The notes: generated by a model not told the origin, from the sequence alone. A stretch of DNA of 63,903 bases from Flavobacterium sp. Root935 (GCF_001429295.1 NZ_LMJL01000010.1:484451-548353); one strand, 5' to 3'. Positions 43,933 to 52,602 are shown, numbered from the stretch's first letter. Numbers and translations: made by a program.

Positions 43933-44085
43933 GGTAGAATAAAGTTGGAATTACAATTAAACGTTCCGTAGGAACCGTTTGAGCGTTCATTTATAAATGT
44001 TATTTCCGCAAAAACAATTGTCCTTACAGGACACAATGTAAAACGAAATTATTTTTTTTCTACCGATGAGATATTCCTACGGAAT
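43933..44085. repeat. composite inverted-repeat element, family D
   Basis: Between the HMA gene and gldD there is a nested structure: outer arms GGTAGAA (43933-43939) and TTCTACC (44058-44064), arms TTCCGTAGGAA (about 43964-43974) and TTCCTACGGAA (about 44074-44084), and an inner hairpin GTCC-ttaca-GGAC flanked by ATT/AAT (about 44018-44036). No coding frame is seen. Confidence 0.55.
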
Positions 44086-44141
44086 ATTAAATTAGTTATA
44101 GAGAGGAATAAAAAAGGAATCCAAATTGGATTCCTTTTTTG

Positions 44142-44702
44142 TTATTTCCACTTCAATGTTTCCATCAAACGCTGCATGTCGTTTTTAACATAACTTGCAG
44201 CAGGCATAATCGAATCAAAATTTGGTTTTGCGTAAAAATAAACCGAACCTATTAAAAAGTGTTTTGTACTGTCGGTAACGTAGAATTGCGAATTAGTCGC
44301 TGCATTTCCATCTACTTGATAAAACATTCCGTACACCTTCTTTTGCGGATTTATATAAGGTTGTTCTAAAATATCATCGGCTTTAATTACGTGTTCGTAT
44401 GTCAGTTTTTGGGCGTCACGTAACAGCTTATCAATATTGCCATTTACAGGCTTATATGTCAAATAGATAGTCGCTTTCATTTTTGGATAAGTAATCGCAA
44501 AACCGCAGTCTTTTTCACCTTTAATAGTCGCGTCTTCATTCATTTGAAAAGCAAATGGGCAGTTGTTCTCAAAATTCACATATTTTGCTTCTGGATAATC
44601 TAATCGCAAAAAACTAGCTGGTTTTGGCAAAACATCTTTTTTACAGCTTAAAACCGTTAGTGCAAGCAAAATTGCAGTTATTGAAAGTATTCTATTAGGC
44701 AT
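44142..44702 (-). CDS. gldD: gliding motility lipoprotein GldD
   Basis: GldD is a lipoprotein required for gliding motility and type IX secretion in Flavobacterium. The 186-residue protein has the lipobox VLSC (C20) and the family-typical start of the mature part, PASFLRLDYPEAKYVNFENNCPF. Its biochemical role is unknown. It starts one base after the gldE stop and is surely translated in the same operon (mutY-ssb-gldE-gldD). Confidence 0.95.
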   Translation of the reverse strand: MPNRILSITAILLALTVLSCKKDVLPKPASFLRLDYPEAKYVNFENNCPFAFQMNEDATIKGEKDCGFAITYPKMKATIYLTYKPVNGNIDKLLRDAQKLTYEHVIKADDILEQPYINPQKKVYGMFYQVDGNAATNSQFYVTDSTKHFLIGSVYFYAKPNFDSIMPAASYVKNDMQRLMETLKWK

Positions 44703-44703
44703 T

Positions 44704-45999
44704 TTAATTAATTGTTACTTTTATTTGTTTTACACGCTTTTTATCAACTGTTTCTATTGTGAAAATACAGTTTTCAAAAGGCACTTTTTGATCTTTTTTC
44801 GGAAAATTACCTAAGATCTCTAAGATAAATCCAGCCAATGTCTCTGCTTCTCCTTTATGAGATTCAAAAATATCTTCGTCAACATTTACAATTCTATAGA
44901 AATCTTTCAGATTTATTTTTCCTTCAAAAAGAAAGTTATTTTCATCAATCTGTGAGAAGTTCAGATTTTCATCATCAAACTCGTCGCTGATATCTCCAAC
45001 TATTTCCTCGATTACATCTTCTAGAGAAACTAATCCTGAAGTTCCTCCATATTCGTCGACCACAATTGCTAAATGACTTTTCAAACTCTGAAAATCTTTT
45101 AAAAGATTATCAAGCTTTTTATTCTCTGGAACAAAAAATGCTTCTCGGATTAACGAATTCCAGTCAAATTCTTCTTTATCAATATGAGGAAGCAAATCTT
45201 TTACGAAAAGTACTCCTTCAATTTGATCAATATTATCACGATAAATTGGAATTCGCGAAAATCCTTTTTCAATTATTTTAGGATAAATAGACGCAAAAGA
45301 TTCTGATATTTCTAATGCAAAAATATCAATTCTCGGACTCATTACCTGTTTTGTATCAGTATTTCCGAAAGAAACAATTCCTTCTAAAATTTTTTGTTCT
45401 TCGGTTGAAGTTCCTTCTGAATCTGTCAGTTCCAAAGCCTGCGAAAGCTGATTAATTGAAAAACTATTCTTTTGTTTTCCCAATTTATTTTGCAAATATA
45501 TAGTAAGAGCACGCATTGGCAAACTTATAGGAGATAGTATCTTATCTAAAAAAGCTAGCGGATATGCCACTCGTTTAGCAAAACGCACACTGTTTCTGCT
45601 CGCATAAACTTTAGGAAGTACTTCGCCAAATAATAAGATAAAAAAGGTCACTAAAATTACTTCAAGCGTAAATTTAAAAGCAGGTGAACTTATTGTAGAA
45701 AAGATATTCTGTCCAATATATGCAAATAAGATAACAACACCTATATTGAAAAAGTTATTGGCAACCAGTAATGTAGCCAGGAGTTTTTTCGGCTTATCTA
45801 ATAGGTTTGAGATAATTTTACCTTTTGCCTGATTATCATTTAGGGTATCATCGATTTCTTGCTGTGATAGAGAAAAGAGAGCTACTTCAGCACCTGAAAC
45901 TATTGCTGAAAGAAACAACAAAATAAATATTCCGACGAAACCAATAATTAAATTAGCGTCTAGATTTGTTGTAAAAAATAAACTGGGCTCCGGGTCCAA
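44704..45999 (-). CDS. gldE: gliding motility-associated protein GldE (CNNM/CorC-like)
   Basis: GldE resembles CNNM/CorC-type transporter-like proteins and supports gliding, partly overlapping GldD in function. The 431-residue protein has a DUF21-type membrane domain with about four helices in the first 160 residues (IVSGAEVALFSLS, LVANNFFNIGVVILF), two CBS domains (about 205-330, MSPRIDIFALE and VDEYGGTSGLVSLEDV) and a CorC/HlyC C-terminal domain. Placed between ssb and gldD as in F. johnsoniae. Confidence 0.93.
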   Translation of the reverse strand: MDPEPSLFFTTNLDANLIIGFVGIFILLFLSAIVSGAEVALFSLSQQEIDDTLNDNQAKGKIISNLLDKPKKLLATLLVANNFFNIGVVILFAYIGQNIFSTISSPAFKFTLEVILVTFFILLFGEVLPKVYASRNSVRFAKRVAYPLAFLDKILSPISLPMRALTIYLQNKLGKQKNSFSINQLSQALELTDSEGTSTEEQKILEGIVSFGNTDTKQVMSPRIDIFALEISESFASIYPKIIEKGFSRIPIYRDNIDQIEGVLFVKDLLPHIDKEEFDWNSLIREAFFVPENKKLDNLLKDFQSLKSHLAIVVDEYGGTSGLVSLEDVIEEIVGDISDEFDDENLNFSQIDENNFLFEGKINLKDFYRIVNVDEDIFESHKGEAETLAGFILEILGNFPKKDQKVPFENCIFTIETVDKKRVKQIKVTIN

Positions 46000-46025
46000 A
46001 TTGCAAAAAATTAGTTAAACATCTT

Positions 46026-46466
46026 TTAGAAAGGCAGATCATTAATCGGAAGCCCTTCATTAGCAGCATCAAAGTTAGTATTTTTTGTTGATTCTGCATC
46101 TTGATTTTGTTTCGTATGTGCAGTTTCTTTTTTGGTAGTCAGAAAAGTAAATTCCGTCACTTGAATCTCTGTGGTATATTTGGTAGTTCCGTCTTCTGCC
46201 TGCCATTGGCGAGATTTTATCCTTCCTTCAACATATATTTTATCTCCTTTAGAAAGATATTTTTCGCAAATTTCTGCGGCTTTATTGCGTACAACCAAGT
46301 TATGCCACTCCGTAGAAGTGATCTTTTCGTTAGTTGTTTTATTGATATAAACTTCATTGGTAGCCAGCTGAAAACGTCCGATGCAATTTCCGCCATCAAA
46401 ATAATGCATCTTCACATCATCGCCTAAATGGCCAATGAGCATCACTTTATTTAATGTTCCGTTCAT
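46026..46466 (-). CDS. ssb: single-stranded DNA-binding protein
   Basis: This 146-residue protein has an N-terminal OB fold (MNGTLNKVMLIGHLGDDVKM ... WHNLVVRNKAAEICEKYLSKGDKIYVEGRI), a flexible linker and the acidic C-terminal tip ending NDLPF that recruits partner proteins. The ATG at 46464-46466 is chosen; a TTG eight codons upstream coincides with a promoter element. It lies downstream of mutY with about 36 bases between them and upstream of gldE. Confidence 0.96.
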   Translation of the reverse strand: MNGTLNKVMLIGHLGDDVKMHYFDGGNCIGRFQLATNEVYINKTTNEKITSTEWHNLVVRNKAAEICEKYLSKGDKIYVEGRIKSRQWQAEDGTTKYTTEIQVTEFTFLTTKKETAHTKQNQDAESTKNTNFDAANEGLPINDLPF

Positions 46467-46487
46467 AGTTTTTGGTGGTATTTCTAC

Positions 46488-46495
46488 CAAAGATA
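46488..46495 (-). promoter_or_regulatory. putative -7 element of ssb
   Basis: The minus strand reads TATCTTTG, a perfect TAnnTTTG, 22-29 bases upstream of the ssb ATG and in the gap after mutY. ssb-gldE-gldD may thus be transcribed apart from mutY. Confidence 0.55.
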
Positions 46496-46502
46496 CATTT
46501 TT

Positions 46503-47549
46503 TTAGCAAATTATTTCCTGCTTTTCTATAAATTTATAAATCACAATTGGAAAAGGAAAAGTTTTTAATTTTTCAGGATCAACTCCATTTTCTATTTTCT
46601 CTTTTACCTTAATTTTCCAAAACTGTATATGAAGATGCTGATGCGAAAGTTTATGTATTAATGTTGATTCTGCACAATCTTCTATACCTATAATTGTATA
46701 AGTAGGAAACATTTCTTCTTTTGCGATTTTTGAAACTACATCAAAACCTACTATAGATTCAGCCTCTACGAGTGGAAACTCGTATAAATTATGCCAAATA
46801 CCCTTATCAGTTCTTTTTTGAATAAGTGTATTTCCTATAGCATCTTCTAAAATCAAATAATTAAAATAACGATTTGACACTTTTACTTTTTTAGATTTTA
46901 CAGGAAGCTGATTTACTTTTCCCTTTTGCAAAGCAAGACAGCTATCACTAAAAACACAAATAGAGCAATTTGGACTTTTCGGCACACATTGAAGCGCACC
47001 AAATTCCATAATCGCTTGATTGAATATGGCTGGATTATCTTTAGGCATTAATTCTTGCGCCAAAGCAGCAAACTCTTTTTTGGCACCGGGATTGGCAATA
47101 TCGGTTTCAATATCAAAATAGCGCGACAAAACACGGAACACATTTCCGTCTACAACAGGAACCGATTCATTATAAGAGAAAGATGCAATTGCAGCCGCTG
47201 TATATTCGCCAACACCTTTAAGCTTTAAAAGATCTTTATACGAATCTGGAAAAATGCCGTTTAAATCATTACTTATATATTGAGCCGTTTTATGAAGATT
47301 ACGAGCCCTAGAATAATACCCTAAACCCTGCCAAAGCTTTAAAACTTTTTCTTCTGTGGCATCTGCCAAATCTTTTACAGTAGGAAATTCCTTGGTAAAT
47401 ACAAAAAAATAAGGCATTCCTTGAGCAACTCGCGTCTGCTGAAGCATAATTTCTGAGAGCCAAATTTGGTACGGATCGACCGTTTTTCGCCATGGTAAAT
47501 CCCGCTTGTTTTGTAAATACCATTTTATCAATATGTTAGAAAAATCCAT
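46503..47549 (-). CDS. mutY: A/G-specific adenine DNA glycosylase
   Basis: MutY removes adenine mispaired with 8-oxoguanine. The 348-residue protein has the helix-hairpin-helix LKLKGVGEYTAAAIASF followed by the catalytic Asp in PVVDGNVFRV, the Glu of SEIMLQQTRV, the four-Cys iron-sulfur loop C-x6-C-x2-C-x5-C, and a C-terminal NUDIX-like domain recognising 8-oxoG. It leads the mutY-ssb-gldE-gldD cluster. A -7 element TACTTTTG lies at 47568-47575 on the minus strand. Confidence 0.96.
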   Translation of the reverse strand: MDFSNILIKWYLQNKRDLPWRKTVDPYQIWLSEIMLQQTRVAQGMPYFFVFTKEFPTVKDLADATEEKVLKLWQGLGYYSRARNLHKTAQYISNDLNGIFPDSYKDLLKLKGVGEYTAAAIASFSYNESVPVVDGNVFRVLSRYFDIETDIANPGAKKEFAALAQELMPKDNPAIFNQAIMEFGALQCVPKSPNCSICVFSDSCLALQKGKVNQLPVKSKKVKVSNRYFNYLILEDAIGNTLIQKRTDKGIWHNLYEFPLVEAESIVGFDVVSKIAKEEMFPTYTIIGIEDCAESTLIHKLSHQHLHIQFWKIKVKEKIENGVDPEKLKTFPFPIVIYKFIEKQEIIC

Positions 47550-47567
47550 TGCAAAATACTTAGATTA

Positions 47568-47575
47568 CAAAAGTA
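47568..47575 (-). promoter_or_regulatory. putative -7 element of mutY
   Basis: The minus strand reads TACTTTTG, matching TAnnTTTG, 19-26 bases before the mutY start. No TTG is found at the ideal -33 distance. Confidence 0.45.
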
Positions 47576-47608
47576 AATGTTTATGTAATTAAAATTTAAC
47601 GAATTAGC

Positions 47609-47640
47609 TTGATTAATTATTTTTTTAATTCCTATATTTG
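47609..47640 (+). promoter_or_regulatory. putative promoter of the HU gene
   Basis: TTG at 47609-47611 and a perfect TATATTTG at 47633-47640, 21 bases apart, about 50 bases before the HU start. Confidence 0.55.
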
Positions 47641-47689
47641 CAAACTCAAAAAAATAGTACACCATTTATAAAATAAAATAGGAAAGAAA

Positions 47690-47980
47690 ATGACGAAAGC
47701 AGATATCGTAGCGAAGATTTCAGAGAAACTAGGTCTTGAAAAAGGAGATGTTCAAGCAACAGTAGAAACTTTTATGGAAGAAGTTAAAACTTCTTTAGAA
47801 ACTGGAGACAATGTTTACCTAAGAGGTTTTGGTAGTTTTATTGTAAAAACTAGAGCTGAAAAGACTGGAAGAAACATTTCTAAAAACACAACAATTAAAA
47901 TTCCAGCACACAACATTCCTGCGTTTAAACCTGCGAAAGTATTTGTAGAAGGAGTTAAAACAAACAACGAAGCAAAATAA
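47690..47980 (+). CDS. HU family DNA-binding protein
   Basis: This 96-residue nucleoid protein has the HU/IHF fold: MTKADIVAKISEKLGL at the N-terminus, GDNVYLRGFGSFIVKTRAEKTG leading into the beta-arm, and the ARM-tip region ISKNTTIKIPAHNIPAFKPAK. It bends or coats DNA. It is followed after 27 bases by a 30-codon basic protein gene, and the pair seems to share the terminator at 48092-48117. Confidence 0.95.
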   Translation: MTKADIVAKISEKLGLEKGDVQATVETFMEEVKTSLETGDNVYLRGFGSFIVKTRAEKTGRNISKNTTIKIPAHNIPAFKPAKVFVEGVKTNNEAK

Positions 47981-48007
47981 TATTAATTAACATAAATCAG
48001 ACACGAT

Positions 48008-48100
48008 ATGCCAAGTGGTAAAAAAAGAAAGAGACATAAGGTAGCTACTCACAAACGTAAGAAAAGAGCGAGAGCTAACCGCCACAAAAAGAAAAAGTAG
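48008..48100 (+). CDS. 30-residue highly basic protein (AURKAIP1/COX24-like, probable ribosome-associated)
   Basis: A short frame starting MPSGKKRKRHKV and ending RANRHKKKK encodes only Lys, Arg, His and small residues, with 18 or more of 30 residues basic. It resembles the tiny proteins annotated as AURKAIP1/COX24-domain in Bacteroidota, which are thought to sit on the ribosome; I recall a short Bacteroidota-specific ribosomal protein (bL38) described in F. johnsoniae but cannot confirm that this is it. It lies 27 bases after HU and its stop codon lies within a terminator stem, supporting a real gene end. Confidence 0.8.
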   Translation: MPSGKKRKRHKVATHKRKKRARANRHKKKK

Positions 48101-48117
48101 TTTTAAACTACTTTTTT
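48092..48117 (+). terminator. terminator of the HU operon
   Basis: AAAAAGTAGTTT (48092-48103) and AAACTACTTTTT (48105-48116) form a perfect stem that overlaps the stop codon of the small basic protein. Confidence 0.8.
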
Positions 48118-48390
48118 CTTTTTAAACGTTCATTGAAATTTGGGAAATTTCAAAAATTCCAAAAAATAAAATCCAAAATCCAAAAATTAAAAAATCAATA
48201 TTGATTCAATTGGAATTTGGAATTTAAAAATTGAAATTTAAACTTTCCCTCCCGGGTTCAATACCTGTTAAAATATTGTTTAATCCATCTGTAGATAAGA
48301 TTTTAGATCTTAGATTTTAGATTTTAGACGCAAGTCTATACTCTTCTCTCTATATTCTATTTTCTGAAAAAACAGATAAAAATTTACAGT

Positions 48391-49935
48391 GTGAATAAAG
48401 AATTAATCATTAGATCTAGTTCTGAAGCCGTAGATTTTGCCTTATTAAAAGATGGAAAACTAATTGAATTACACAAAGAAGAAGAAAAAAGCAACTTTCA
48501 GGTTGGTGATATTTTTATTGCCAAAATCAGAAAACCAGTTGCTGGACTTAATGCTGCTTTTGTAAATGTCGGTTTCGAAAAAGATGCCTTTTTACATTAT
48601 CACGATTTAGGTCCAAACTTAGCTTCTCAACTGAAATTCATAAAACTTGTAAGCGCAGGTAAAATAAAAGATTTCTCCCTAAAAACCTTTCAGTTTGAAA
48701 AAGAGATTGACAAAGATGGCATCATTACTGATATTTTAAGTGCCAATCAATCTGTTTTAGTTCAAGTAGTTAAAGAACCTATATCTACCAAAGGCCCAAG
48801 AATAAGTGCTGAGCTTTCATTGGCTGGAAGATTTATCGTTCTAGTTCCTTTTTCTGATAGAGTTTCTATTTCTCAAAAAATAGAAGACAAAAAAGAAAAG
48901 GATCGTCTAAAAAAACTTGTTCTATCGATCAAACCTAAAGGATTTGGTGTTATTGTTCGTACAGTAGCCGAAGGCAAAAACGTAGCCGAATTAGAAAAAG
49001 ATTTGCAGAACCTGCTTGGCAGATGGTCTGCAATGTGTAAAAAATTACCAACTGCTCATCATCCATCAAAAGTATTAGGAGAGCTTAACAGAGCTTCTTC
49101 AATATTAAGAGATGTATTTAATGATACCTTCAGCGGTATTCAAATAGATGACGAAGAGTTGTACCATCAAACGAAGGAATATCTGCAAGAAATTGCACCT
49201 TCAAAACAATCGATTGTAAAGTTTTATCAATCAAATGATACTCCAATTTTCGAGAAATACAATATAGAGAGACAAATCAAAACTTCTTTTGGCAGAACTG
49301 TTTCCATGAGTAAAGGTGCTTACCTTATTATTGAACACACTGAAGCTCTTCACGTTATAGACGTAAACAGCGGAAACCGTTCAAACAAAGCAACCAACCA
49401 AGAAGACACGGCCATGGAGGTAAATATGATTGCTGCAGCAGAAATCGCAAGACAACTTCGTCTGCGTGATATGGGCGGAATAATCGTAGTTGATTTTATC
49501 GATATGTCTAATCCTGAAAACAGGAAAGTTTTGTTCGACTTCTTGCGAGAAGAAATGAGCGACGATAAAGCAAAGCATAAAATATTACCGCCGAGTAAAT
49601 TTGGTTTAGTCCAGATTACAAGACAGCGAGTAAGACCAGAAGTTAATATAAAAACTAGAGAAGAGGATCCAAATAAAGTAAATGGTGAAATTGAAGCACC
49701 AATATTAATAATTGACAAGATCACTTCTGATTTAGAAAGACTTCTAAAAACCCACAATAAAGTTGTACTAAACACACATCCGTTTGTGGCTGCATACCTC
49801 AGCAAAGGTTTTCCATCATTACGTTCAAAATGGTTTTTTGAACATAAGAAATGGGTGAAAATCATACCTCGTGACGCTTACACGTACTTAGAATACCATT
49901 TCTATGATAAAAAAGGAAATGTTATTTCAGAATAA
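48391..49935 (+). CDS. rng: Rne/Rng family ribonuclease (RNase G-like)
   Basis: This 514-residue endoribonuclease has an N-terminal S1-like domain (VGDIFIAKIRKPVAGLNAAFVN), the 5'-sensor/RNase H-like region, and the DNase I-like catalytic part with metal-binding aspartates in DVNSGN and DFIDM. It starts with GTG, which fits the family start (V/M)NKELIIRS. It lacks the RNase E C-terminal scaffold, so it is RNase G-like. Where E. coli RNase E/G carry the Cys pair of the zinc link, after TRQRVRPE, this protein has no Cys. A strong terminator follows. The upstream 290 bases have no gene. Confidence 0.93.
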   Translation: MNKELIIRSSSEAVDFALLKDGKLIELHKEEEKSNFQVGDIFIAKIRKPVAGLNAAFVNVGFEKDAFLHYHDLGPNLASQLKFIKLVSAGKIKDFSLKTFQFEKEIDKDGIITDILSANQSVLVQVVKEPISTKGPRISAELSLAGRFIVLVPFSDRVSISQKIEDKKEKDRLKKLVLSIKPKGFGVIVRTVAEGKNVAELEKDLQNLLGRWSAMCKKLPTAHHPSKVLGELNRASSILRDVFNDTFSGIQIDDEELYHQTKEYLQEIAPSKQSIVKFYQSNDTPIFEKYNIERQIKTSFGRTVSMSKGAYLIIEHTEALHVIDVNSGNRSNKATNQEDTAMEVNMIAAAEIARQLRLRDMGGIIVVDFIDMSNPENRKVLFDFLREEMSDDKAKHKILPPSKFGLVQITRQRVRPEVNIKTREEDPNKVNGEIEAPILIIDKITSDLERLLKTHNKVVLNTHPFVAAYLSKGFPSLRSKWFFEHKKWVKIIPRDAYTYLEYHFYDKKGNVISE

Positions 49936-49940
49936 ATTAA

Positions 49941-49972
49941 AAACCGCCCCGATGCATCGGGGCGGTTTTTTT
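49941..49972 (+). terminator. rng terminator
   Basis: ACCGCCCCGATG and CATCGGGGCGGT form a perfect GC-rich stem with essentially no loop beyond the central GC, followed by T7. It is the most GC-rich hairpin in the window. Confidence 0.95.
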
Positions 49973-49978
49973 ATGCAT

Positions 49979-50002
49979 CATTGCGAGGAACGAAGCAATC
50001 TC
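49979..50002. repeat. single arm of REP-like family B
   Basis: CATTGCGAGGAACGAAGCAA followed by TCTC matches the arms of the inverted repeat at 37754-37830; no partner arm is adjacent. Confidence 0.6.
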
Positions 50003-50024
50003 ACTTAGTCATTATACCTAGAAT

Positions 50025-50103
50025 GTCACCCTGAGCGATCTCGAGGCTTCGGGAGAAAGGTGCTCCAATTGGCATGTGGGCTTCGACTTCGCTCAGCCTG
50101 ACA
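50025..50103. repeat. REP-like inverted repeat, family A
   Basis: The left arm starts GTCACCCTGAGCGATCTCGAG (50025; ends GTCACCCTGAGCG and TCTCGAG) and the right arm is TTCGACTTCGCTCAGCCTGAC (about 50082-50102). The arms are imperfect copies separated by about 35 bases. Confidence 0.65.
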
Positions 50104-50182
50104 TACAATAAACTTTCATCTTTTATAAAGAAGCAAAATTTGGAATTTGGGAGTTCAAAAAATTGGAATTTCTTTTTAAATT

Positions 50183-52558
50183 TTATTCCCTCACAATCTC
50201 TATTTTCCTTCTAATTTCATTTCCAGAAGCATCTACAACCGTAATATAATGAATTCCCGTTGTTGGCGTGATTGGTAATTCATGGAATGTTTTTGTCGTT
50301 GCTTTATAAACATCATCTACATACCAAAATAATTCTTTATCCCTTTCAGAATAAGCTACTTTTAAAATTACGGGCTGTATATTACTATTAAAATCTTTCG
50401 TTAAATAGATTTTGCTGTTGGCTTTTGGGTAAATAAAATCCATTGTTGTGGTTTGTGTTCCTTCGCATCCTTCCTTAAATGGTGGCAAAGGTAAATATTC
50501 AATGTGCTGGCTTTTATAATACCATGCCATTACGGGCGGCAGGACAAACCAGTTTTTAGTCACAATATTTTCGACACTTTCACAGCTGCTGTTTACCTGA
50601 AATTGCTCTGTTTTATCTAAATGAATGGTTTTATGATAAGGACAAACTTTTGTTGATTTCCCTTTTTTTGAAACCCATTGTTTAATTTTCGGACAGTTTT
50701 CTTTTGCCAAATAACCGCTTAAACGGCAAACTTCAACTTCTTCTAAATCTTTATACGGTGTATCAAACCAACGTTGCCTTGGCAGTAAATTAAACACATC
50801 AAATAAAATCGGTGCCGCACTTGTCACTCCCGTTAAAGTTGGCCTCCCCTCTCCCGTTGCGTTTCCAACCCAAACTCCCACTACATATCTGGAATTGGTT
50901 CCAATTGCCCAAGCATCTCTATTTCCGAAACTTGTTCCCGTTTTCCATGCAATTTTTAAAGAACTGTCATAAAACTTCCAAGCTTCATCTCCTTCTGGCC
51001 TGTTGACTTCTTCCATTGCATTGTATGTAAGCCAAATTGAACCCGCTCCCAAAATGTTTTTCTGATTCGTTTCTGAACCAAAATCAGGTTCAAAATCATT
51101 TTTATAATTTAATTCTGAAAACTCGTTGGTTCTATATTTTCCTTGATTTTTAGTATAATAATTTAATGTTGATGATAAGTTCGCATAGGTTCTACATAAA
51201 TCCCATAAATTACTTTCGGCACCTCCCAGAATAAGCGACAAACCATAATGGTCGGGCGTTTTGTTAATGTTTTTTAATTTAAACTTTTGAAGTTCTTCAT
51301 AAAACTTATTTACCCCAAAATCTTGAAGCATTAAAACAGCTGGAATGTTTAATGAGCGTGATAAAGCACGATGCGCCGGCACAGCGCCATCAAACGTGAG
51401 ATTAAAATTTTGCGGTGTGTAACCTGAAATCTGCGTAGGAATATCGGCAATTAATGTATTGGGTAATAATTCGCCATCATCGAGCATTGCACCGTATAGA
51501 AGCGGTTTTAAAATGCTTCCTGTGCTTCTAGGGGCATCAATAATATCAACATCTTTTTGATGGTCAATATCTGAAGGAGAATTTCCAATATAACTCATTA
51601 CATTTCTATTCTGCACATCTATTACCAAAATAGCCAGATTATGAACTTCATTCTGTTTGTACTGATTGTAATAATATCTCGCAATTTGATTTACCCTGTT
51701 TTGCAGCGCATAATCTAAAGTTGTTTTTATCCGGGTTCCCTCTTCATTTTTAGCCACTCTCTGCAATAAATGAGGTGCTATTTGAGGCAGATCATAGGGT
51801 TTTTGAGGCAGAGGCTCTTCTATTGCAAGTTCATAGGTCTGCTTGTCAATTATGCCTTCTTGATGTAATTTTAGTAAAAGCCGGTTTCGCTTATTTAGTA
51901 ATTTAATCTGATTTTTTCCTGGATAAATTAAACTTGGCGCATTAGGTAAAACAGCTAAAACAGCATTTTCTGCCCAAGACAATTGATTCGACTGTACACC
52001 GAAATAACGCCACGATGCCATTTCTAATCCGACTACATTTCCTCCAAATGGCGCATGAGCAGCATACATGTCAAGAATTTCATTTTTAGAATAACCCAAT
52101 TCTAATCGGGTAGCGAGAACAATTTCTATTAACTTTTCAAAATAGGTTCTGTTTTTTCCTTTTCTCGATAGTCGGATAACCTGCTGTGTTAAAGTACTTC
52201 CGCCGCGAACAACTTTCCCCGCTTTTCTGTTTTGTTTGAAAGCATTTATCATTGCACCCGGATTAAAGCCTGGATGTTTGTAGAAGTATTCATCTTCAAA
52301 ATAAACAATACACTTTTTGAATTTATTCGGCACGCTGTCTTGCGCAGGAAAACGCCATTGTCCGTCGCGGGCAATTTTCGCGCCTAGTAATTCTCCTTCT
52401 TTACTTTCAATGACAGTTGAGTAAGGTTCTTTAAATAAAGTTCGAGGTATCGAAAAATAGTAAATCAGCAAGAGCACAAATGCAATTGCTGATTTTATTT
52501 TATTTCTTTTTATCCAATTTAGAATGCGTTGGAAAAACGCTTTTAATTTGTTTTTCAC
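50183..52558 (-). CDS. pbpC: penicillin-binding protein 1C
   Basis: PbpC is a bifunctional peptidoglycan synthase. The 791-residue protein has an N-terminal membrane anchor (about 24-40), a GT51 transglycosylase domain (EDEYFYKHPGFNPGAMINAF, GGSTLTQQVIRL), a transpeptidase domain with the active-site SxxK as S348-ILK, an SxN-like SRSLNIPAV and KTGT in WKTGTSFGNRD, and a C-terminal BiPBP-type domain. In many bacteria pbpC is paired with an alpha-2-macroglobulin gene; here the pair is present but separated by a RAYT gene. Confidence 0.95.
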   Translation of the reverse strand: MKNKLKAFFQRILNWIKRNKIKSAIAFVLLLIYYFSIPRTLFKEPYSTVIESKEGELLGAKIARDGQWRFPAQDSVPNKFKKCIVYFEDEYFYKHPGFNPGAMINAFKQNRKAGKVVRGGSTLTQQVIRLSRKGKNRTYFEKLIEIVLATRLELGYSKNEILDMYAAHAPFGGNVVGLEMASWRYFGVQSNQLSWAENAVLAVLPNAPSLIYPGKNQIKLLNKRNRLLLKLHQEGIIDKQTYELAIEEPLPQKPYDLPQIAPHLLQRVAKNEEGTRIKTTLDYALQNRVNQIARYYYNQYKQNEVHNLAILVIDVQNRNVMSYIGNSPSDIDHQKDVDIIDAPRSTGSILKPLLYGAMLDDGELLPNTLIADIPTQISGYTPQNFNLTFDGAVPAHRALSRSLNIPAVLMLQDFGVNKFYEELQKFKLKNINKTPDHYGLSLILGGAESNLWDLCRTYANLSSTLNYYTKNQGKYRTNEFSELNYKNDFEPDFGSETNQKNILGAGSIWLTYNAMEEVNRPEGDEAWKFYDSSLKIAWKTGTSFGNRDAWAIGTNSRYVVGVWVGNATGEGRPTLTGVTSAAPILFDVFNLLPRQRWFDTPYKDLEEVEVCRLSGYLAKENCPKIKQWVSKKGKSTKVCPYHKTIHLDKTEQFQVNSSCESVENIVTKNWFVLPPVMAWYYKSQHIEYLPLPPFKEGCEGTQTTTMDFIYPKANSKIYLTKDFNSNIQPVILKVAYSERDKELFWYVDDVYKATTKTFHELPITPTTGIHYITVVDASGNEIRRKIEIVRE

Positions 52559-52575
52559 AATTATATTGTTCTTAT

Positions 52576-52602
52576 CCTAACAGGTTTTAAAAACCTGTTA
52601 GG
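52576..52602. repeat. palindrome P1 of the RAYT element
   Basis: A 27-base palindrome with arms CCTAACAGGTTT and AAACCTGTTAGG and asymmetric centre TAA. Its orientation is opposite to P2. Confidence 0.9.

Noticed and set aside
48248..48275. A GGTTCAA-containing stretch resembling a tRNA T-arm
   Set aside because: The flanking bases do not pair as a T-stem and no acceptor, D or anticodon arms are present.
49350..49865. Open frame of 171 codons on the minus strand inside rng
   Set aside because: It lies wholly opposite the catalytic region of RNase G, whose reading frame is unmistakable; the antisense translation shows no recognisable motif.
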